From: Gonapodya prolifera JEL478
Lineage: Eukaryota; Monoblepharomycota; Monoblepharidomycetes; Monoblepharidales; Gonapodyaceae
Reading direction: 5' to 3'
Length of the DNA: 64,000 nt
Assembly: GCA_001574975.1 (NCBI GenBank)
Contig: KQ965740.1
Span: 62,001 to 126,000 of the forward strand
A program made the position numbers and the translations under genes. Shown piece by piece: positions 35,385-47,500 of this stretch (position 1 is its first letter; every line of letters begins with the position of its first letter). The notes beneath the pieces are model-generated. The model was not told the DNA's origin and ran no database searches. It saw nothing but the letters and a program-made list of their open reading frames with translations.

Positions 35385-36104
35385 CGGTCCAAGTGTGGGG
35401 GTTGCGAGTTTCGGTCAACTTTTGTGGTCGTGACCACAACCAACGTGCACTTTTTCCAAGCGGAAGTGTGTGAAGGAGCGCTAACTCTGGCATCATACGT
35501 AGTTTTCGGGTGGCTTCAATGTCGGCAGAAGCCATCGCAATCCTAAAATGGAATACAGTCAAGGAGGTTTCTCACACAGTATTAATATTGTCCAACAAAG
35601 TTGTGTATTATCGGGTTGAACAAAACACTGTCAAACCTTTGGTAAGAGTCAGATTTAAAAGGATGTCCGGTCGTTGGAATGGATGTTTGTGCTTCTATGG
35701 GGGTGCTTGCCATGATCTAAAGGTCGACTCTTGTGTTATACTTTCATCGGTCCACATTGTCGCATCAGAAATTGTTCATGATATTACTTCAAACTCGGTA
35801 CAGAAATAATCGGAATTGAAGAAAGGGGGGCGTTTGTTCGCGGGATTGTTCTCATTCCGCTCTGGTCTGATGATTTCGTTTGACGCCCCAGACACCATCC
35901 ACGAACCATGATATCATTCCATTCCTTGGTCTTCTTCAAACAGCACTGGAGGCATTGCTGGTGGTGCTAAACTTGGTCAGAGAACGGCGTGAAATGGGGC
36001 GGATGGGACCCTGACCAGAGCAACACGGGTGCAATGATCTTCCGGAATCAAACTGCTCAAGTCACACTCGGGTCCATTGAGAACACCACCCGGAACCTCA
36101 CCCA
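35385..36104. promoter_or_regulatory. 720-bp divergent upstream region
   Basis: It separates the divergent isomerase-aldolase and thiolase genes. Short frames only; I see no recognisable gene or clear motif. Confidence 0.4.
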
Positions 36105-37873
36105 ATGGCATCGCAACGCGCAGCGCAAGTGGCATCGCACCTCTCCGCGAAAACACCCAAACCCTCCGGACTCGGCACTCCCGGAATCAAACATGACGAC
36201 GACATTGTCATCGTCGCCGCGCTGCGTACCCCAATCACCAAGGCCGGCAGGGGCGGTCTCTCGGAAGCCGGTCTCGAGGAGATGCTGGCAACGGCGCTGG
36301 ACGGTGTCGCCCGCAAGGTCGGACTCGACAAGAGTCTAGTGACGGACATCGTTCTTGGGAACGTGCGGATGCCGGTGAGGAAGCGCTTATTGTGCGTGCC
36401 GCGTGGGACTCTTCGTGATCGGCAGCGCTCTAGGGCTCGGCGTTCCAATGGGGAAGAGTTGCCGCGTTGTACGCGGGCTACCCCGTCGAAACTTCCGTGA
36501 TGGCGGTGAACCGCGCTTGCAGCAGTGGACTCCAAGCGGTAAGTCGACCGTGGTGATCAATGGCGTCAGGGGATGATGTCCTCGAGCTCAATGCTAACTT
36601 TATCTCTGCGATCATTTTTGCAGGTTGCGAACACCGCGATGGCCATCAAGACTGGCGTTACGGAGATCGGAATTGGTGAGCTTTCACAATTCCTTCCAAA
36701 AATAGCAAACATGGACTGACAATCCATGTGCCTCAAGCCGCGGGTGCTGAAAGCATGACCCGTGTTCGCACAACACCAATGGCTGACCCCAAAGACTACT
36801 ATTTGGAGGTTCCAGACGTGAAGGACTGTCTCCTTCCCATGGGGTAAGTTCTCTCTACCTCAAACTGCTAATGACGAGCGCCACCTGGCACTTACCGTCA
36901 ACCAAAAGAATTACTTCCGAGATCGTTGCGGAAGAGTTCGGAGTTCCCCGCGCAAAGCAGGACGACTTCGCTCTCAAATCGTTCCAGAAAGCCATCGCGG
37001 CCCAGCAGGGCGGCCTCTTCGACGAGGAAATTATTCCCGTGACGTTTGTCAACAAGGCCGGCCAAAAAGTCACCATCTCCAAGGATGACGGAATCCGCCC
37101 AACCACCCGCGAGGGTCTGGCGAAATTGAAGCCTGTGTTCAAGCCAGATGGCGCCTCGACCGCCGGTAACTCGTCGCAGATGTCCGATGGAGCCGCTGCT
37201 GTGCTTTTGATGAAGCGCTCCAAGGCCAAGGAGCTTGGCCTCGAGAAGCACATCGAGGGCAAAGTACTTGCCCACGCGACCGCCGGGGTACCGCCGAGGT
37301 GAGCTGTGAAATCCTCTGTGTCTATACCAAACATGACGTGGACGATTTTTCTTAGAATCATGGGTGTCGGTCCTGTTTTCGCTATCCCCAAAGCCGTGGC
37401 GCAAGCCGGGCTTACTGTCGGTGACATTGACGTCGTGAGTAGCAATTGAGGCTTTGTCTTCGAGTACGACGGGGCTGACCGATGCATATGGCTCCTAGTT
37501 TGAGTTGAACGAGGCCTTCGCATCTCAAGCCATTCACTGCATCGAGACTCTCGCGATCCCCTACGAGAAAGTGAACCCGAAAGGAGGCGCGATTGCTATT
37601 GGACACCGTAAGTGGCGTGTTTTGGGGGTATTTTTTTTCACACTTGTTGTCTCATTGTGTTGATGCATCAGCGGTCGGCGCGACAGGCGCTCGCCAAGTC
37701 GCCACACTTTTGACCGAGTTGAAGCGCACCGGCAAGCGTTACGGTGTTATCTCCAGTACGTCATGACTTATTGCTTTTACATCGGAAGTCTCCGTTGCTA
37801 ATTTCACTTTTCTTAATTCGAAGTGTGTGCGGGTTCTGGGATGGGTGCTGCTTCAGTGTTTGAGCGGGAGTAG
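36105..37873 (+). CDS. POT1: peroxisomal 3-ketoacyl-CoA thiolase
   Basis: It catalyses the last step of peroxisomal beta-oxidation, cleaving 3-ketoacyl-CoA to acetyl-CoA and a shortened acyl-CoA. ATG 36105 gives [18 protein letters not shown], where RAAQVASHL matches the PTS2 pattern except for Ala at the second position. Exon 1 ends at 36374 (GNVRMP). An intron ending CTCTAG at 36433 leads to [20 protein letters not shown] and the catalytic Cys in [10 protein letters not shown]; exon 2 ends at 36538. Later exons hold [80 protein letters not shown], the catalytic His in [17 protein letters not shown] and the second Cys in [10 protein letters not shown], ending at 37873. Eight or nine short introns. 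All catalytic residues are intact, so it is probably functional. Confidence 0.93.
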
Positions 37874-38397
37874 ATTTGGCTGATGTATTGACCTAGTTCC
37901 TAAATATCGATCAAGTTTAGTTTGAAAAAATTAAGTTCGGGAGGGGTTGTTACTGGAGCAAATTTGTGGCACAGTTCGGTTACATTCCTCCTCCGAAACG
38001 CAAAACTCACCGTTTCCGGTTGATGGTACGTAAACTTGAAGGGACCGCGGGGCATTTTGCATCGCTGGAGCTACGCAGAAGTCTGCGAAAAGCTGAGCTA
38101 TCGCCGGGTGGAACTGTCTTGGCGGGGGGGGGTGTTGCCAAGACTGGGAACTGAGGGAGGCTTGGCAAGTGGTGTCGGTCGCAACGGAGTGTAGAAATCT
38201 GCAGTGCTTTCTACCAAAGCTTTCGATTCCTTATTCCGCTTGATTCGCGACGTGCACTTGGTGCGCTTTTGTGACCACTTTGCGGCACATCTGACAAACC
38301 CTCTTCTTCTCTACCCTTAAAACCGATTTTGGTTTGAACTATCCTTATATACGACCTTATCGGTACACAATTGGACTTCTAGCTGGTGATTTGACGA
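37874..38397. other. upstream region of PacC, no gene seen
   Basis: A 62-residue plus-strand frame at 37966 lacks any recognisable feature and runs into a G-rich stretch. I see nothing else. Confidence 0.4.
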
Positions 38398-41300
38398 TGC
38401 TGTTGGCCTTGCCCTTGCAAACCGAAACCAGGGAACTTGGAAACATGGACTTGGCAGCACTTTCTGACCCGTTCGCGGACATTGAGAGTCTTCTAAACTC
38501 GCAGTCGCCTCTCGGATCGTTCTCAAACTTCGAATCAGCACAATCACAGCTACACCAGATTCAAAGTTTGCAGAACCCTCATTCCCTTCCTCTGTCAACA
38601 CAGCCTCTTGCGGCTCCTCCGCTGAAGGAACTTTCACCGGATTCCGGTGCGACGCAGATTGTGCCGGTGAACCCTGCGACCAAGACGGTAATCCTCCAGT
38701 TCGCCAACGGAACCCAACCTCTCATCACTTATGCTTCCACTCCGACCACCTTTGCCGAGGCGTCACACAACTCCGCACTCGTCGGCCTTTCACAACATGG
38801 CGCATTTTCTCACGAGAACGATGTGCATTCCTCTTTGTACGCCCCTTCGGGCGCTCGAGTCCGTCATCAAAGCTTGGAGAGTGATGCAGGAGAAAGCCAT
38901 CGAAGTGGCTCTACTCCGCGAGATCTCAACGGACACGGAGTTCCTGCTATGGGCTCAGAAGAATACCAAGCTGGTGATGACGATGAAGACGACGGAGAGC
39001 GCCTCGAATGCCTGTGGGTTTCGCCAATGAGGTGCGGTCACGTCTTCTCGGATCCGGAATCTCTCTACAAGCACCTGACAGAAGACCACATCGGGAGGAA
39101 GGTGAGAACTCACCCGAACTTTAAAAGTGACATGTCCTTGACGACTTGACGACTCCTGTTCCAGACGAAAGGCAACCTCTGCCTCGCTTGCTTCTGGAAG
39201 GGGTGCTCCCATATTGGGGAGACATTCGGGAAGAGAGACCATGTTACGTCTCATCTACGTATTCATGTTCCACTCAAACCCCATGTTTGCGAGGTATGTG
39301 TATTTGATTGGACTGAAGTCACTTACTTGACCGCTTCATGCGTCAACATGGGACATAGCTATGCAAGAAAGCCTTCAAGAGGCCGCAGGATCTTCGTAAG
39401 CACGAACGTAGTCATGTGGAGCAAAAAGGTTCCTCGGCCGGTTCAAACTCCAGCGCCAGTCCGGAACATAAGGGTACTCTCGGGTCCCGATCTCCTGTGC
39501 CCCGTTATGCATCGCTTCCTGTGAAAGTTAAGCTCGACCCCGACGACGAGTACGTTGATCCTCCGCGGGGAGCCAGGAAGGCCGAGAAAACGAACCGCGT
39601 GGGTGGAGGTCCAAACAGGCGACCAGGCCAAAACACATCCAAGAGTTCGAACAGAAGGAATCAGGACGAAGATGAAGGTGAGTATGGGCGTATGGACGCT
39701 CTACCATATGGACAACAAGAAAATAAATGAACGATGTCCCCAGATCGCAGCATCAGCGTTGGCAGTCCGGAGCTAGCACTTGAATCTGACGGGTTACCAG
39801 GATGTGAGATTGCAAAGCAAATACAACCCAAACCGTCTACAATACTGATAATGCGTTCAATAGCTTCCTCGAGTTCTTTCAGTCACTACCGGGTCCGGTC
39901 AGATGCAGGGAACGTGAGGATGAAGCCATATCCAACTCCGTATCGGGCAGAATCGGGACCTCAGGTTCGCATGCGATCGGAAGCGCCAGCATCATCGGCG
40001 GGCCTCTCTAGTCATGTTAGTGCGGGTCCCAGCATTGATGGAGGCTTGACGGTGGACTGGCTGCGACAAACATCAGCATTCCGGGAGCAAGATTTGCTGT
40101 CGGGACTCGTAAACCAGGACAACATGGCGTTTTCTCTGGCTCTCACGTCACAACCCGACTTTGCCCAGTATTACAGTGCAGTTGCATTGCCAACAACTCA
40201 AGTACCTTCGAATGCAGGGATTCACTATGGGGCGACCCTGAACTCTCAGCAAAGGCCATCTGTCTATGGAGCGTTCCCCACAATGGTGGATTCCACTATG
40301 TCCAATCCCATGCTTCCTTCAGTCAGTTACCAAACGCCGGTTCAACACCTCGACACCTATTCGGTGTATCCACAACAGACCATTCGGTATCTGATTCCTG
40401 CTTTATCAGCGCCTGCAAACCGACATGACGGATCCGGCTCCACTGTAATGACCTCTCAGGTTTACAACAATGGAAAATATGGAGCTGTACCCGGGCGAAC
40501 TGCATCCCACCCACACCCGCAACATGTCCTTGAAATTCGTGACGTCCCGCTCGACAAGATTGGTGGGTTATACGAGCCCAATTCGGGCACAAGCCGAGCT
40601 CTTCAACGTGGTGCAGAACAACCTGGCGATCGATTGTCTGTGGAACCTCAGAGCCCTGTTCTTACACCACGGAGCCCCAGTTTGCCATCCTCTCATTGGA
40701 ACGATACACCCTCCCCACCTCCTAGCAGCGACGGTGAAGAACCGAGGATGCATCCTGTTTGGAAGCCTAGACCTTCACGTTCACAAGTCTCCCCTGTATC
40801 TTCACCTCTTAAGACCGATATGTTTGCGAAAGAGGCGCGAACTGGCGTTGCAGTTGGGGAAGGTGTTCATACCGGGGAGAAGAGGGAGCCAAAGCCCGGG
40901 CATCGGTTCCTTTCTCTCAAGAAGCTTGTCTCGGGTTTCGGAAAGAAGAGTGGAGAACGGAAAGAGGTCGCTTCGGCCGCGGTATCAAATGACCACGAGA
41001 AGCTGGAGAGGTCCGGTGCCTTGGACTTATTGGCATCTGTTGCTGCGCATATTGGCGGTGACAGCGCAGCGGCCGCCGCTCCTTCTCCCCCGGAACATTC
41101 GGAGGCTTCGCAGCGTCCACATCTAGCGGGACTTATTATGTCAGTGGACAGGTTGAGTTTGGAATCGCGGGAACAGCCTTCACTCCCAGCGCAGTCGCGG
41201 GGTCATACAGACTCGTCGGACATCCCGTGTTCCTCCGTAGCGACTAACTCCCCGCCCAGCTCAAAATATGGAGGCGAAGCATCGATTGGATCTCAAGTGG

Positions 41301-41401
41301 GCGGTGCTCGGGTAGACAACGGGAGAGATGAAGATGAACAGCTGTTGGACGATTTAGCGGATGAGGAGGTGGAAGATTGGAAGGAAATTATTGCATCGTG
41401 A
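38398..41401 (+). CDS. pacC: PacC/Rim101-type zinc-finger transcription factor
   Basis: PacC/Rim101 factors control ambient-pH responses in fungi. Three consecutive C2H2 fingers span three exons: [20 protein letters not shown] with KHLTEDH (exon ends 39101), [20 protein letters not shown] with HVTSHLRIH (39165-39293), and [18 protein letters not shown] (from 39359). The linkers IGRKTKGNLC and [11 protein letters not shown] are diagnostic of PacC. Further exons start at 39744. The long C-terminal part is Ser/Pro-rich and ends in an acidic segment [16 protein letters not shown], where other PacC proteins carry regulatory and processing regions; I cannot see a processing site. ATG is 38398 (MLLALPLQ) or 38445 ([17 protein letters not shown]); the second begins a better conserved-looking region. 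An additional intron near 39804-39866 is likely. Confidence 0.85.
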
Positions 41402-41546
41402 AGGAAAGCATTATCATATGATTGGATTATTACATTTTACAGCTGTGGAATGCGAGGCTTTTTGTTCTAATCAATCACCATGAGATACACTTCGTGACTA
41501 CATGACTGACAAATTGTAGCAGTGTTATGCGAAGCTTAGAGTCCTA

Positions 41547-44500
41547 ATGAATCACAAAAAGAGACTGAGGTGTCTCAACCTGGAAGATATCCCTCCGAAG
41601 GATGCTTCACGTTATGCTTATCTTCGGCGAGCAGTTGTGGAAACAGTGGAATCTCAGGTTGGCGCCAGTCACTCACGTTTCCATCACTGCACACCTATCA
41701 CGACGCTTGCTCCAAGGGAACTTTGCCTTCTGATGATGATCATTCGCATTGGACCGGAACCTTGCTGCCGCAGCTTGGAAGTTCGGAACCTTTCGAACGG
41801 ACAGCCGCTCTCCGCGGTTTACTTACGATTTCTCCAGTGCTTTCGATGAAATTGAGGAGCAGATGTTTGCAAAAGGCCCTAGTTATCGTCTTGGGTGACC
41901 TGGCCATGTCGGACGAAGTGAGATCACAGATGTTGATGGTTTCACAAATTGCATTCACCCTGTGCTCCTTGTTCAGGTACAAAAGAACAGGTACATTGCT
42001 CTGAGACTATTGGGAGACGCCTGTGTCGCTTTCAGGGATACACTTCACCACAAGGTTACCTTGCTTTCATTCAACATCTGTCTCCGAGTGTTACTCCGAC
42101 TGTTTCCAGTGGAGCGAACAAGTGATCTGAATCGTCCCCCCTTTTGCGAAAAGTGGTGGCTCCGTCCCCATCCTCAAATCCTGAATGCAGAAGTGCATGC
42201 TATTGATAGCATCAGTCGTTTTTTGGGGCTTCCCCCTGCACAAGCAAATGAGCCATTTATGCGCTACATCGACGCTCTGTTCGCCTACTTATTGAGCCCA
42301 AAGGTGTGTACGGGTCGAAGGTACCTTGCTTTGACCAAGTCACCAAACGTTTTCTTGAGAAGGCGCCCAAAGTTATAGTTATCGCTGTCTTGAGGGCGCT
42401 TTCACAGCATCTCCCACTTACGAACCGAAATAGGACCAGAGTGGAAGTATATTTTCGAACTCCAATACGGATCCTGGTGGATACTTTTATTGAGAAAGGT
42501 GTCTTCAGTCGGAAGGTTATGGCACCTGAGAATGGGACTCTCCAGTCACTTCCACTAACCGAGCAAGGCTTGGACGCCGCCGAAGCGAATCGTGATTCCG
42601 CTCCAGATGACCATACGGGGATCATTGATCAACCAAAGTTGTCGATGAAGGATCCCCTTCTTTTGCTCCTACAACGGGAGCTCTATCGATTTTGGTCTGT
42701 TTGGTTTCCTTTGCCTCCAGATGCTGCAATTTTGAAGCTTAGCGAGGAGAACATCAGGAGGATGGGTGATGGTTGCTATGTAGCCCGTCGAAGAGCTTTT
42801 CTCAAGTCGAAGAGGGACGATCGAAAGATTCTCTCGTGTCCATACCCAGAAGGTCCTATGGCTACCGAAGTCTTCTTTTGGAAGCGGGAAAAAGTGATTG
42901 CGAAAGACATAATTGCGTCATGCCACAGTAGTGTTTCCGAAGTCTCCAAGATGGCATCCAAATCTCCGGGTACCGATTCGTGGACTGTATTACGACCCCT
43001 GGACTCAAAGCACCATCTCCAGGAGCTCTCCTTTGACTCGTCCGATGGGTCGACACTGGTATTTGAACCCAACAGCCTTAATGTTATCGTTCCGCAACCA
43101 CTATTGCTGTTCAATCGACATCCACCAGCGTGTGATATCACCATTCGCAATACCTCCACCACGCACCCAGTCTTGTTTCATGTTCAGGTTGAGCCTGCTG
43201 GGATGTTTATCGTGGAGCCTAGTGTTGGGGTTGCTGGCCCACGTGAAACTGTTCTTGCGAGAATTACTTGTATCGGAGGATCGAAAATGCCATGGATGGT
43301 CTCCCGGGGGACTATCGTTGATGGTTGGTTGAAAGTTCGATCGGGATTCGATGCTTGGAGTGTGGAGAGGTGAGTTGCTGAATCGCTGTTGGGGCATACG
43401 TGTAATGGTTAGCGTCGCTCACCAACCTTCTTCGAAGAGTTCCCCTCCGTGCGTACCGATTCCCCATCCTATCGATCTCAGGAAGAAGTCTTAGTTTCGG
43501 TATATGCCCCCCTGGGGATTCAAGGACATTCCCCGTTTACATATCAAATCTGGCTGACGCTGATGTCGCTGTTGCCCTCGCTATTCCTTCCGGGCGGAAA
43601 ATTTTCAATGTGACACCATCGAGTCAGATTATTCTCGCAGCTCGGGAAACGAAGCAAATTGCAGTCCAGTTTACGCCAAGTATTGATTCGAGGAGGACCT
43701 TGGGGGAGAATTCGACATTGACTGATTCGCTTGTTGTTGTTACCATTGGAGGAGAAGTCCATAAAATTTTGTTGCATGGTGTTGTTGGAGAAACGTTGGG
43801 ACCGATCCCTCAAATGATCGATTTCGGCTCTGTAGACATAAACCACCCAGGGATCACAAGACATATGCTGCTAAGAAATTCAGATTCTGTATTTCCACTT
43901 CCCTTGGGGTTTGAGATCAGTACAGATGATATCATGGTCAATGATGGACACCCTTTGGTGCTTAAGCCAGGAGCTGTCGAAAAGGTTCCAATTGCTTTTA
44001 GAAGCAGCCTTGTGGGAGAACGATCAGAGACTTTGCGAGTGTTTGGACCCGGGCTGCTTCCACGTGATGTGAAGATAACTTCATTTTCGGGTCCGAGTGT
44101 GCTGTTCCCCATTGCGAATGAAATATTTCTGGGACCTCTGTCCCAAGCGACAAGCGGACTCTACTCTGTTACTGTTCCAATCTACAATATATCTTCCTCC
44201 ACAGCAAACGTTGTGCTTGCTGTTAGGAAAGGGATGGGTTTCGGTATAGGACGACAGAGCGACCGAGATGTCTCCGACAGCGAAGAAATCACCTGGGGAT
44301 CGATCGAGAGTTACCCAGAATATAAAGAGTGCAGAGGTGGTATCTTGGGGCTTCCACCAAACTCCAGAGCAATGATGGACGTAAGTAGTCGCAACAATCT
44401 GGTGATCCTTTTGTTTCACACAGGCATACCATTTTCCAGTTATGTTTCCATCCGCTCGGTGTCGGTACTTTTCGAGCAGATCTCATAATGAGAGTCGTGC

Positions 44501-47500
44501 ACCCAAGACCGGAGCCAGAACAGAGGATCACACTTAATGCAATGGCGATTCCAACTGCTGATGTTCCGTCACTTCAAACCCTTCGTACGTGGTGGAAGAA
44601 ACCATTCTTGGAACCGCCGTCGTCATCGATGTCCAAACTTGAGGGCGAAAATGACTTCGATACGGAGATCTCTTGGGGTAATTCTGAAGTTCTGTATTTT
44701 GACCAACAGAATCAGACAGTTGTGGCAACTGATGAGGCTGGGGCTACAATTTTCGAGAACGTTACACTGACAAACGCAAGCCAACAAAAGCAACCGTTCC
44801 GTCTGGTAATTTCTCACCCATTTGAAACGGACATTCCACTTGACGGGTTGCTTGATCCGGGGACCTCCATTGATATTCCCCTAAGATACGCTCCGTTGAA
44901 AGATAAGGAACCACAATCGAACAACGTTAATCAGATAACGGCAGTTGGCAGCATATGCGTAGTGGATGCCTTCAATTTTGTTCGAACGGTTCCTCTCTTT
45001 GGAGTTTGGAAGAGCATGGTATCTGTGGAAATGCGAGGCGGAACACGAGACCTGAAATTTTCGAGGACCCAGCTTAACAACAAGAGTTCTCGGAAACTTC
45101 TTCTTAGGAACAAATCTGCGTCGACCATAAGCCTGGAAGGTCGTGTGAATAGTCTAGGGCAGCGGGCGAGCTCTTCAAAGAACAACCAAAATAATTTAGC
45201 ACCCACAAGTGGTGAAGGCCTTGTCTACTTTTCATTATCACAGCAAAGATTGACTTTGCGCCCGTGGGACTCAGTGATCCTGGAGATCAACTTCCAAGGT
45301 ATTCGATCAGGATTGAATAAGGCACACCTTTTTCTTGAACAGCAAGACTCGTTGTCCCGAGTTAGCGCTTCGGGAGACCGTGCAAATGAGTCTATTAAGA
45401 ACAGGAGACCTGTGCTTTCTTTGAGTCTATTGTGCGAAGTGGGCGACTCTTCGTGGATTGTGGAGTGTGATAGTGTCGATTTTGGTGCTGTTTCACTTGA
45501 CGAAACCGCCACCAAATTGGTAAACATTAAGAGCGAGTGGGCAGCAGATGCGACTTTACTGTTTTCAACGACACAACCTGCGATAGTTGGTACAATCGAC
45601 AGGAACCTTCCAGCAATGCGCGTGTCAGAAATTCCACTTATGTGCCACGGAACCAGAACAGGACTATATAATTGGTTTTTTCAAATCTCAGGGAGCTCCT
45701 GCTCAAAATCTTTAGCCCTTGTAGCCAGAATCGGGTCGCACAAAATTCTTGCGGACAAATGTGTTCCTCTGATAACCCCGCGTGACCAACCGAGTGGAAT
45801 TATGGAAATTAAGCCAGATGTTGCACTGAGTAACATTATGAAGCAAAGTGTTGTGGACTTCGGCCAGGTTTCCTTAAACGACACATCCGTCAAATCTATT
45901 CGACTGACTAACGCGGGCACTCTTGGCATTGCAGTTTCACACATCGCTGTGCGAGATCCCATAAGATTGCATTGGACGGTCGTCGATGACAGAGAGTCTC
46001 TGGATTCATTGCTTCTGTGTCAAACACCATCTATCAAATGCGTGTTGCAGAGCTCCGACAGAACGCTTGAGGATAATCGTAACTCTGACTATGAGCTACC
46101 GTTTGAGCCAAGTGGAAATAGTTGGTTAGATTCGGCGGAAATCGATTGGGACGAAGTTTATGCTCAAAGTTTGGACGGATTTGGTTCACGGACGACACAA
46201 AAAATGGTTGCAACAAAGCGTCCAAGGAGATTTGACGTCACGACGACGGCAGGTTCCATCGGTACCAAGTCCGCCAAAAACTTGTTCCCGATCAGGATGG
46301 AACCTGGACGTAGTCTCGACCTGATTTTACGGGTGGCTAATCTAGAGCAGGTATGATGTCGTTTCTCACGACTGCGGCTGAAGCGTTTCATTCACTACGT
46401 CTGCAGGGCCTTTTTCAAACTGTTCTGAATGTAGATTTCGAGCGAAGCGGAGGGGAACCATACAGGATGGAGATGATTGTTCAAGGCAATGCTCAACCTC
46501 CGCTTCGGCTGCTCGAGAAGAAACTAGAGTTTGGCGTGAAGCCAGTTCGCGGTCGAAGCGTGAGTACATTTTCGTGGCACAGTGGATCCGATGCGATTCC
46601 GCTAATCCCATTTTACAGACGTTTCCACTCAAGTTTGAAAATCCCGGTCAGTTCGCAGTTCCGTGGGAAGTGAGGTGGGGTAATACTTCTTTTCGTCATC
46701 ACTCGCGTCATCCGCGAGCAAGCGATATGTCCAATACCTTGCTGAGGCTGGATAAATATGAAATGTGCCCCTTTGATGTGTTTCCTACCAGCGGCGTACT
46801 TGCACCTGGATGCATTCAAACGTTGGATGTCACGTTTCGTCCTACTCTTTCTGAAACTGAGGTGTCCTCAAAATTAACATTGGTGTCAACAAAGTTTTGC
46901 GAGTTTTCCATCGACCTACACGGGATTGGGGGCTCAACACGATTCGTTTGCTCGCAAGATAATATCGATTTCAGTACTCTCCGCATCGGTATCTCAAAAG
47001 AGAAGACGATTTCCATCAGTAATCGAGGTATCCTGCAATCAAGGTACTTCATTGAATCTTCTGATGCTGCATTCACTACAGAGCCAGAACAAGGTATCCT
47101 TGAAGGTGAGAATGGCTCCCTCTTTCCGAGTCCATTTTGCACTCGTCCAGAATGCGCTCACTGTTGTTTTGTGAAACCCAGGGGATGGAGATGTTGATAT
47201 TTCAGTTTCTTTTAAACCACGCAGGGCAGGGTCACATTTTGCCAGACTGCTGATTTTCGGCAGGTCACTGGAAGGAGCGTTTCATCTACAACCAGTGGTA
47301 ATCCAGTTGTGTGGGGTTGGAGGATATCCGGAAATCATCTGCCATACAAAAGTCTTAGATTTTGGGACTGCCCTCTACATGATGCCAAATTATCGACACG
47401 TCTCCATTCAAAACAAGGGGTCGGCAGAGGCTGAGATCCAGTTTGATTGCTCGCATGCATCGATCACACTCGCCGAAGATGAGGATGGAATCATACTAGC

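Noticed and set aside
34962-35546. Plus-strand frames across the isomerase
   Set aside because: They are shadows of the intact minus-strand isomerase exon with its conserved active-site motifs.
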